NCBI GenBank assembly: GCA_023935145.1
Contig: CM043698.1
Location: forward strand, 62,277,501-62,341,500
DNA length: 64,000 nucleotides
Reading direction: 5' to 3'
Source: Bretschneidera sinensis
Taxonomy: Eukaryota > Streptophyta > Magnoliopsida > Brassicales > Akaniaceae
Shown: positions 56,608 to 64,000 of the stretch, piece by piece
Position numbering within the stretch: the first letter of the stretch is position 1
Layout: each line of letters begins with the position of its first letter
Made by a program: the position numbers and the translations under genes
Notes under the pieces: model-generated
What the model was told of the DNA's origin: nothing
Databases searched by the model: none
Seen by the model: the letters and a program-made list of their open reading frames with translations, nothing else

Positions 56608-58022
56608 ATGGATCATGATATGCATTAAAAGTTTAGAACTAATCAGCAGAGACAATTTTGTAAATATAGTACACTTTTTTTTCTTTTTTTGACAGGAGAG
56701 AGAGAGTTGTAAAATGTCTACCTATAGAAGAAAGCTGACAGTAGAAACTACTGCAATTTTTCTTACATTTCACTGAGTTGAAAAATTAAGAACATCATCA
56801 ATTAATATTCTCACATTTTATGTTCCAAGAAAATTTTGGCTCAAGTTTGCTTCCAATGAAGAGAGCATTATGTGTTTTAATCATAATTTGTTTAAAGCAT
56901 GCATGTAGGACATATCAGCTCTTCAATCTTGATTAATTTCTGTTGAGGCTCAGTTAGGACTAATTCAACGGTTAAGAGAGATGGTAAAATTTTAGTAAAG
57001 CATACAAGCTAGAGAACAAATTAAAAGACTGTTGATTGCAGTACAAAATTCACACATCAGATTAACAAGTGAGCAAGTGACCACTCACCACCAATTTCAT
57101 CATATATTATCTGTTGTTGAGGTGAATCCTTGAACCCACAGTGATGCCTACTAGGAAGGACCTCACAACTGCATAATTTGCTTGCTGCAGAGCAATTTAC
57201 CCATATACAAGTCATTAGCTCATCATTATTAAGTTATTTATCCTCTTCTTTCATTAGTAGTTCGCTTTCTTTTCTTGTTCAATTAGGCATTACAACTTCA
57301 AGATTTCAGCTTTGAAGAAATTGGAAATGAAGAAGAGAAGACGAAAGTGTTTGACAGAAGTCTTTAGCTGAAATCAGGTCAGTTATACTACCAACGACTG
57401 TTCATTATTCTATCTTACTTTAATTAGTATCTCATTATGTCTTGATTTTTCTGATTTGTTCACCATATCCACTGCAATCTTGCTTGTCTCACGTTAACCT
57501 CCAAGACATTGAATTTATATAGCCTTTCAATTCTTCTTCCTTCTGAATACTCCTTGTGCAGTTAGGCTTGAAAAATCATAACTTGCTTTTTAATTCAGTC
57601 TTCATTAGAGAATATACAGTGTGTTGTCTCAAGTGTGTCCCTTACCCAAGGGTCATTCAACTTGTCATCTGTATCACAACTTATGACTATTCAACAGTCA
57701 ACTCCCAATCTTTATTTGTGAAGTTGCAGACAATATCATTTGGCAGATTCTAATCTTTTGGAGTTAGTTGGAAAACAGATCCATGTGATACCCTCATGAA
57801 TTATGTCCGTAGACAAATCCCAGCTAATGATACCTTGCAGCTTACCTCAAATTTAATTTAACTTCTCGCTTACCACTTCTATATAGATAAGCATATTAGG
57901 AGTTCAACCAGCTCAAGTCTTCACTATAAGTCTCCAACATTCTCAATTGATAGTTTTTCATCAAACAACTAAGTCTTCAGTCACAGCTAGCCCTTCAAAG
58001 TTCTTTTCCTTTACTAGAAACC
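56608..58022. other. Inter-SAUR DNA after SAUR6
   Basis: No gene is supported. The 56690-57295 part is repeated at 58160-58857. From about 57300 the sequence matches 24560-25270 (upstream of pseudogene 25275), including the TATA-like tatatagataagc near 57881. Confidence 0.6.
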
Positions 58023-58135
58023 ATGGGTATTTGTTTGCCTGGTGCTATTCTCAGCAAACAAATTCTCTGTGAGTCTGTATTGATTGCAAATAAAGCAGCT
58101 TCGACATCCACAAGTGTACCAAAAGGGTTCCTATT
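58023..58135 (+). pseudogene. SAUR 5' fragment
   Basis: MGICLPGAILSKQILCESVLI and on to TSVPKGF, then it breaks at about 58133 into ttacacatcttcaatctcta, a sequence seen upstream of SAUR6 (55970). Only about 37 codons remain. Closest to pseudogene 25275, with promoter and leader preserved. Confidence 0.85.
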
Positions 58136-58149
58136 ACACATCTTCAATC

Positions 58150-58857
58150 TCTAGGGGGTGTGAGTTATATAAGGAGTTTTGCAAGGAGAGAGAGTTGGAA
58201 AATGTCTACTTATATAAGAAAGCTGACAGTAGAAACTACTGCAATTTTTCTTACATTTCACTGTGTTGTAAAATTAAGAACATCATCAATTGATATTCTC
58301 ACATTTTATGTTCCAAGAAAGCATTCTGTGTTTTAATCATAATTTGTTTAAAGCATGCATGTACTGAAGTCATCAAGTTTTTTTCGTACTCACCAGTATT
58401 CTCTAATCAGCAATGTAATATTATTCCATGTCGAGATTAAAAATAAATAAAAAAAAAAAACGAGATCAGGACATGTCAGCTCTTCAATCTTGATTAATTT
58501 CTGTTGAGGCTCAGTTAGGACTAATTCAACGGTTAAGAGAGATGGTAAAATTTTAGTAAAGCATACAAGCTAGAGAACAAATTAAAAGACTGTTGATTGC
58601 AGTACAAAATTCACACATCAGATATAACAGGTGAGCAAGTGACCACTCACCACCAATTTCATCATATATTGTCTGGTGTTGAGGTGAATCCTTGAACCCA
58701 CAGTGATGCCTAATAGAAAGGACCTCACAACTGCATAATTTGCTTGCTGCAGAGCAATTTACCCATATACAAGTCATTAGCTCATCATTATTAAGTTATT
58801 TATCCTCTTCTTTCATTAGTAGTTCGCTTTCTTTTCTTGTTCAATTAGGCATTACAA
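58150..58857. repeat. Direct repeat of the SAUR6 3' flank
   Basis: Near-identical to parts of 56690-57295 (for example ctgacagtagaaactactgc and agttaggactaattcaacgg), with an extra segment around 58365-58465. It is attached to the truncated SAUR fragment, so an unequal exchange or deletion joined the 5' part of one SAUR unit to the 3' flank of another. Confidence 0.75.
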
Positions 58858-59079
58858 CTTCAACGTTGCAACTTGTTTGTCAATGTTTCCTCCGCTTGAC
58901 AACATACCCTAAAGTCAATTAGGCATCACTTAGTTCTGCATTTATTTCAACCTTTAAGTACTGTCCATTTCCAATCTTTATCTAGCCATCCATTGGTTAT
59001 TTTAAAAGTTGTAGGGCACACTGTTGTTAACAAACAGACAGACAGATTTTTCAGCCTCTAATTTTTACGCAATAGTTGG

Positions 59080-59173
59080 GAGACAAAACCATGTGAACAG
59101 ACACAACCAAATGCTTCAATGCCACTTATTCTAGATCTTAAAGGGTTTTCATATACAATTCCATCTATATAAA
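59080..59173 (+). promoter_or_regulatory. SAUR7 promoter
   Basis: Inverted auxin element GAGACA (59080-59085), then TATATAAA (59166-59173). The GGTCCAT block of the other array members was not found. Confidence 0.6.
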
Positions 59174-59304
59174 CCCACACATCTTGGTCACAAACCAACT
59201 CAACTCTTCACATTACCAATTCATAGCTTTTCCTTAAACAACAAACCCTCTAAAATCTTATTCTTTGGTTCTCTTCTGCAGAAATATACTATCAACTAAA
59301 AAGA

Positions 59305-59601
59305 ATGGGGGTTCGTTTGCCTGGTGTTATCCTTGCTAAGAAAATTCTTTGCCGGTCTGTTTTAAGTGCAAATATAGCAGCTTCACCATCTGTAGATGTG
59401 CCTAAAGGCTTCTTTCTAGTTTATGTTGGGGAGACCCAGAAGAAGAAATTTGTGGTTCCTGTATCATATTTGAACCACCCTTCATTTCAAGCTTTGCTAA
59501 GTAAAGCTGAAGAAGAGTTTGGTTTTGATCATCCAATGGGTGGTTTGACAATTCCTTGTCATGAAGAAATTTTCATTAGTGTCACTTCTCAGCTGGAATA
59601 G
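59305..59601 (+). CDS. SAUR family auxin-responsive protein (SAUR7)
   Basis: Intronless, 98 residues, the most diverged intact member. N-terminus [20 protein letters not shown] with a linker (SANIAASPS). The complete core is [43 protein letters not shown] and [20 protein letters not shown]. The N-terminus places it with pseudogenes 25275 and 58023, which suggests an older subclade of the array. It ends in QLE, without the RLNG tail. The frame is clean, the promoter has a good TATA box, and no transposon lies within 600 bp. Confidence 0.95.
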   Translation: MGVRLPGVILAKKILCRSVLSANIAASPSVDVPKGFFLVYVGETQKKKFVVPVSYLNHPSFQALLSKAEEEFGFDHPMGGLTIPCHEEIFISVTSQLE

Positions 59602-59972
59602 ATCACAAGAGAAGGCACCCCAACAATTTTGTATAGGAGGAATTGCCAATTCAATGTAAATACTAGCTAGAGATAAAAGAAGAGGGGAGAAAATTCTCCT
59701 TGTAAGAAGCTATTAAATAGAAAGGGTTCTTTACTTTTCTCTTTGCATATGATTGGTGCTCTGTAGTATTTCCCTTTTACTTTATGTAACTTAATTCTCA
59801 ATTAAATATAAACTAACTCCCTAATGACTAAATCAACTGAAAAATTGAATGGCCCATAACTATTAGTTCATTTGATTTTCTGTTATAAATTTTGTTAGCA
59901 TGCTGACATAGCAAGTTGTAATTGGTCACTATATCACAAATGGGCTCTATCTAAATGTTGTAATTTAGTATA
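59602..59972. other. SAUR7 3' flank
   Basis: No further gene is supported. AT-rich sequence up to the probable Helitron end at 59973. Confidence 0.6.
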
Positions 59973-60001
59973 CTAGCTGTGAATCCGTGCAAATGCATCG
60001 G
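59973..60001 (-). other. Helitron 3' terminus: hairpin plus CTAG
   Basis: Minus strand CCGATGCATTTGCACGG (59985-60001) folds with CCG and TGC against GCA and CGG, with one bulged A. It is followed by 12 bases ending in CTAG (59973-59976); the next host base is T. Confidence 0.65.
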
Positions 60002-60106
60002 AATTTTTTGTTTATAAAAATAATAAATAAATAATTTATCGTGTTATGAGAAATCAAAATTCTTAATATGTAATTAAATATTTAAATTAAAAAATTGTTA
60101 TGATAT

Positions 60107-60130
60107 TGTGAACTCGTGCAAACGCATGCG
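60107..60130 (-). repeat. Second copy of the terminal hairpin
   Basis: gtgaactcgtgcaaacgcatgcg, close to gtgaatccgtgcaaatgcatcgg at 59979-60001. It could be a relic of an earlier 3' end or of a nested Helitron. Confidence 0.55.
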
Positions 60131-60389
60131 ATAGTTGCATTTTATTATATTTTGTAATTTTAAAAATTGTTAAGAAATTAAGTTTATCATATTCATATTA
60201 GTGATACGACATTCATTAAATAAATAAGAAATTCAAAGTTAATGTAATTACTAAAGCTTAAACAGATAATTTTGGTCGATAAATTGAACAAACATAAATC
60301 CTCAAATAAAGAAAAAATTCTTGTAGAATCTTATAATTCAAGAAAGGTAAACAATCTAATTCATTCTTGTTTCTCACCACCGCTCTTGC

Positions 60390-62256
60390 TCAAATGAGTT
60401 GCTTTTTCCATGCACGCGAAAGGTCAAAATCATAAATTTTTACAACTGTGAACTTTGTACTCCTTTTCTTTTTGTTGTAGCTATTTGGTCTTATTTGAAA
60501 AACACGTGTCTGCTCTATCATCCTACCCATAATATTTTGCACAATATCAAGTCCACCGTCCTATATAATTTCTCTTAAAATAATTTAGAATCATATACAA
60601 ACAATTCATTTAGTATCATCAATTCAAAAATGGTTCTTATATGAAATGTATTACCTTGTCATTTGTTTCAATAAGATGTCTTACTGAACATTGGATAATT
60701 GTTTCTACTTCATTACCAAAAAGGACAAACATAGCGCAACAAAAAAGATCGTAGGCTTCAATAGCTAACTTATATCTGTGTAAATGATGTATCTTATAAG
60801 TTAACAAAATAACCTAGAATAAGATGGAAGTAATACTTATTTCAACTGAAACTTCATTGAATTTACGAAATTTTATTACCTAGAACTGGATCTTTGGCAT
60901 CTAAACCACATATACACCGATATTTTCCATTATCCTTTTTTAAGTTTTTTACAACAATATTGGCAAGAAATGTAATGCCATCTATGCGGGGTATCAATTT
61001 TCTAACTGTCACCTTGCATGTATAATTGTTCTTCTATAATAAAAACATGAAAAACAATTAATAGAAATGGGTAAATTATAAAAAAATTATTAATGTGCAC
61101 GAAGAAATATTGTTTTTAAGTTATTATCTATATAATCATAATACATGTAACTTATTCTAATTACTTACCTCGCTTGTAGGATTATACATTGTTTGTAAGA
61201 TACCTGATATTGTGGTCTTATTATTAAACATTAGTTCTTAACTATCACTCTTTATGGCGTTACATATTCTTCAATTTGTGAATCAATTGTGGATACACTA
61301 GAAAATTAAGTATAACTAATAGACATGAAGCATGATATTTTTTATATTATTAGTCTTCTGGAAATAACTATAATTATATAATATCATTAATAATATAGAG
61401 ATACGAAAATGAACACGAAAAAAAATTATCTTTATATGTAGATACATATATAGAAACAATTTTAATCTATACCGACTCATCAGAGTTTCCACCTCTGGTA
61501 TGTTTAGGTTCACATAAATCATGGTGCCAGATATCGTAGACACCTAAAATAAAATATATAACATATATGATACTATAATTTAAAATTTATTAGGTTATCA
61601 TAGCAACTGAAACTAAATTCAAAGTAATTCATGAATTAACATACTTATATATTTTTTTCACGGTAGTCGATGTGATAACCATTACTAGACCTGATGTGTT
61701 CAGAATGTCTTCATTGATTTGAGATGCAACGTCATTCCACATAGTGATCTCAACTGAATTGCCACTGAAAAGTTTAATGTAGTGTTATTAGTATTAAGCA
61801 ATTTAAATGTGGTTTGTATAATTGGTCAATTCATTAAAGTCTTTTATATTTGAGTTCAAAGAACACTAACCTTGCATCCTCAATTTCAACCACTCTCTTT
61901 TTCATCAATTGGTCTTTCACACTCCGATCTTAGGTGGGAGAATATTTTCGAACTCTTCCAAAAACATCTTTAAAACAAATATAAAAAATTAATAAATTTA
62001 ACTAGTAATGCTAAGAAGCACAATGCATGATTATTAAAAGAAAGGATAGTGTACATGTCAAATACATATCATTTTGAAAACACCTATAAAATATACTAAA
62101 GTCCAAAAACTCAAATTTATGCCTTCCAATTGACTTAGTTGTTTCATAAATCGAGGTAACCACGCTCCCCATAGTAAAATAGATAATGTACTCGTGGTGA
62201 ACAAGAATATAATTGCTCGAAGATTTTTTTCACTTCGAAATTATGTATAAAGAACA
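60390..62256 (-). pseudogene. Replication-protein-A large-subunit-like gene, multi-exon, decayed, 5' end missing
   Basis: Eight exon segments were assembled by eye with GT-AG borders, from the 5' side: 62055-62256 (YILVHHEYIIYFT, then RHKFEFLDF), 61871-61967 (VFGRVRKYSPT, KDQLMKKRVVEIEDA), 61645-61764 (SGNSVEITMWNDVASQINED), 61473-61543 (GTMIYVNLNIPEVETLMSR), 61169-61297 (NNKTTISGILQTMYNP), 60880-61033 (NYTCKVTVRKLIPRIDG, then KYRCICGLDAKDPVLG), about 60655-60775 (YKLAIEAYDLFCCAMFVLFG), and 60390-60560 (EQTRVFQIRPNSYNKKKRST, stop TGA). The order matches the OB-fold domains of RPA70-like proteins, which bind single-stranded DNA. Lesions: an extra A near 62230, TAA in the second exon, a stop and frame change in the fifth, and uncertain joins around the third-fourth and sixth-seventh exons. 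Exon 1 is cut by the Gypsy LTR at 62257. Confidence 0.75.
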
Positions 62257-62526
62257 TGATGCAGAACAGGTAGACAGAGCAGAACAGATGGCCCTGGACT
62301 ACCTAGAACGGTTGGATCGCTCCAAATCTAAGGGTGCAGTTTACATCGTTTTACGTGCCACGGGCCCCGGAGACCCTAGTCTGATTGGAAACGGGCTTCC
62401 GGGAAAAACCCAATTTTTATATTGAGCATAGCGCTATTTTAGCAAAAAAAACGACGTTTAGGCCTTCAATTTAGCAATTTTCAGTTTTTAGGAAATTTTC
62501 TATTTGTTCGCTTGCGTTTTACGTCA
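62257..62526 (+). repeat. 5' LTR of the Gypsy element, internally deleted
   Basis: 270 bp, TGATGCAG to TTTTACGTCA. The solo LTR of the same family is 504 bp, so about 230 bp are missing from the second half here (junction near 62490). Confidence 0.8.
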
Positions 62527-62528
62527 AT

Positions 62529-62540
62529 TGGTATCAGAGT
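62529..62540 (+). other. Primer-binding site of the Gypsy element
   Basis: TGGTATCAGAGT, an initiator tRNA-Met complement, three bases after the LTR. Confidence 0.8.
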
Positions 62541-62559
62541 CTTGTTCTACCCTGGTCTG

Positions 62560-64000
62560 ATGGCAGGAGATGGAGACGAAAGCAACCACCCTGGCGATGT
62601 TGATCATGGGGTGCAGGTCCTATGGGCAGCCATAGATAATCACAATCAGCAGTTTGATGATCACAATCAACAGTTTGATCGTATCGAATGCATGTTGCGG
62701 GAGATACAACAAACCATGGCTGGTATGAGAATCAATGGCAACAGAGATGAAGAACACAACCCGGATCGTGTCGGAGGCCTAGCTCGCGACCAACTGGTTG
62801 CTGGACGTGTTCCTGCTCAGCAACGTAGGCCCCAAACCTATGCCGCTTTATCCAACGATGATGAGCTCAAGGTGGTTAACACTGAGAACGATGATAATGG
62901 CCGGCATGGTCGTAATCAAAATCGTTTTAGTCAGAACCGTTTCAACCAGAATCAATACGAACAGAACAATCATGATTTTCGGGTCAAGATAAATCTGTTG
63001 TGTTTCAATGGCCACCTCCATGTGGAAAACTTCATTGATTGGCTTTTCGAAGTGGAAGCTTTCTTTGAATATATGCAAATCCCAGGAGATAGGTAAGTGA
63101 AGCTGGTAGCCTATAAACTGAAGGGTGGAGCCTCCGCGTGGTGGAAGCAGATACAGAATAGTCGCAGGCAACATGGTAGGCAGCCTGTTCGTTCCTAGCC
63201 CAAGATGAAACAACTGCTGTGAGCGAGGTTCCTTCCTCCTAACTATGAACAGATGTTGTACCAGCAGTATCAGAATTGCAGACAAGGGGTGCGCACCATT
63301 AGTGATTACACGGAGGAGTTTTATAAGTTGAACTCATGCAATGACCTGCAGGAAACAGAGGGACAACAAGTGGCTAGGTATATCGGAGGGTTGCGACTGG
63401 CCATTCAAGAACAGGTATCCTTCCATACTGTGTGGTCCCTGTCTGAAGCGGTCAACCTAATCATGAAAGTGGAGTCACAATAGTCCAGGCACTCATCACG
63501 TCCCCAACCATATCGATCGCAGCCATCACAGGTTTCTGTGCCGCAGACTTCACCACAGTAGTCAACTAGCAGAGTCTTAGGTACTGGTACTACCAACCCC
63601 ACTAAGCTAGAACCTCCCCCAACCAGTGCACCAGCATAAAACAGAGGAGTGCCCAGCAATCCCTATGCCTGTCCCATTCCAGGAAAGTGTTACAGATGGG
63701 GTCAACCTGGACGTCGTTCCAATGAATGTCCCAACCGTCGGCCTGTTAACATGGTTAAAACAGCAGAGGTGGGGGAAAATCCTTTTGGTGCAGACGAAGG
63801 TTATTCTGGAGAGGTCGATGATTACGCTGATGGTGAAGTAATAGATGCAGATAAGGGTATATATGTTAACTGTGTGGTTCAGCGCCTGTTACTTATGCCA
63901 AGACAGCAGGATGACAACCAACGACACTATATTTTCAGGACGAGATGCACTATCAACCAGAGAGTGTGCAAGGTAATTATTGACAGTGGCAGCAGTTAGA
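62560..64000 (+). pseudogene. Gypsy gag and start of protease (degenerate)
   Basis: ATG 62560 (MAGDGDESNHPGDVDHG), a Gln/Asn-rich region with a short repeat (NHNQQFDDHNQQFD), then the gag domain: LLCFNGHLHVENFIDWLFEV, KLVAYKLKGGASAWWKQ, YEQMLYQQYQNCRQG and YTEEFYKLNSCNDLQETE. Stops occur at 63094, near 63196, near 63222, at 63481, near 63559 and near 63638, several in place of Gln. The zinc knuckle reads [15 protein letters not shown], with the second Cys changed to Trp and the His to Arg, so zinc binding is lost. The last codons are the protease start VIIDSGSS. It belongs to a chromovirus-like Gypsy by gag features (inference). Confidence 0.85.

Larger units (their letters stand above)
59973..62256 (-). 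mobile_element. Probable Helitron, 3' part, carrying an RPA-like gene
   Basis: Read on the minus strand, the lower end has the three marks of a Helitron 3' terminus: a short GC-rich hairpin, 12 bases, then CTAG followed by a host T. Within 0.4 kb upstream of it is a multi-exon gene related to replication protein A large subunit, a typical accessory gene of plant Helitrons. The RepHel gene and the 5' TC end would lie beyond the right edge, past the Gypsy element. An alternative is an unrelated host RPA-like pseudogene next to a chance hairpin. Confidence 0.6.
62257..64000 (+). mobile_element. Gypsy-type LTR retrotransposon, 5' part
   Basis: 5' LTR, primer-binding site and gag, continuing beyond the window. 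It inserted in an exon of the RPA-like gene. The base string gaaca (62252-62256) would be the left target duplication. Same family as the solo LTR at 45687. Confidence 0.85.

Noticed and set aside
62213..62425. Plus-strand 70-codon frame
   Set aside because: Spans the boundary of the RPA-like exon and the Gypsy LTR, so it is accidental.

Overview
This window is a stretch of plant nuclear DNA, most likely from a eudicot. It holds a tandem array of small, intronless auxin-response genes of the SAUR family, embedded in LTR retrotransposons. All twelve SAUR loci read on the + strand. Six look intact (1420, 21851, 39233, 41122, 46532, 59305), one has an altered C-terminus (56329), and five are pseudogenes or fragments (23760, 25275, 43414, 48439, 58023). 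Most array promoters share one layout: a GGTCCAT block, then CATATGG followed by TGTCTC, then a TATA box and a short conserved leader. I cannot name the species.

Layout from left to right. 1-998: the 5' end of a minus-strand Copia element (gag and LTR). 999-2651: SAUR1. 2652-8648: full-length degenerate Copia A (+). 8971-15401: full-length Copia B (-), same family. 16423-21700: full-length Copia C (+), same family, inserted with a perfect target duplication between the auxin motifs and the TATA box of SAUR2 (21851). 22139-27018: two SAUR pseudogenes. 27019-37310: a nest of retroelements, made of a Copia 3' end (D), a Copia body (E) split by a 6.5-kb gag-only LTR element, and E's 3' LTR lying inside a third Copia (F). 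37311-50481: SAUR3, SAUR4, a pseudogene, SAUR5 with a Gypsy-type solo LTR upstream, and a truncated pseudogene. 50482-55324: full-length Copia G. 55325-59972: SAUR6, a pseudogene and SAUR7. 59973-62256: the 3' part of a probable Helitron carrying a decayed multi-exon gene for a replication-protein-A-like protein. 62257-64000: a Gypsy element that begins inside an exon of that gene.

The SAUR array has grown by segmental duplication. About 8649-27018 and about 44540-55990 are homologous once the transposons are removed. Each copy supplies the empty site for insertions in the other, so A, B, C, D, G and the solo LTR can be ordered relative to the duplication. SAUR proteins of this type are known to promote cell expansion by inhibiting PP2C.D phosphatases and so keeping plasma-membrane H+-ATPases active. 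The transposon coding regions are mostly broken by nonsense changes typical of methylated-cytosine decay. The main exception is Copia C, which keeps one long frame despite several in-frame deletions that remove most of reverse transcriptase.

All homology statements are by eye from the sequence. No searches or alignments were run.
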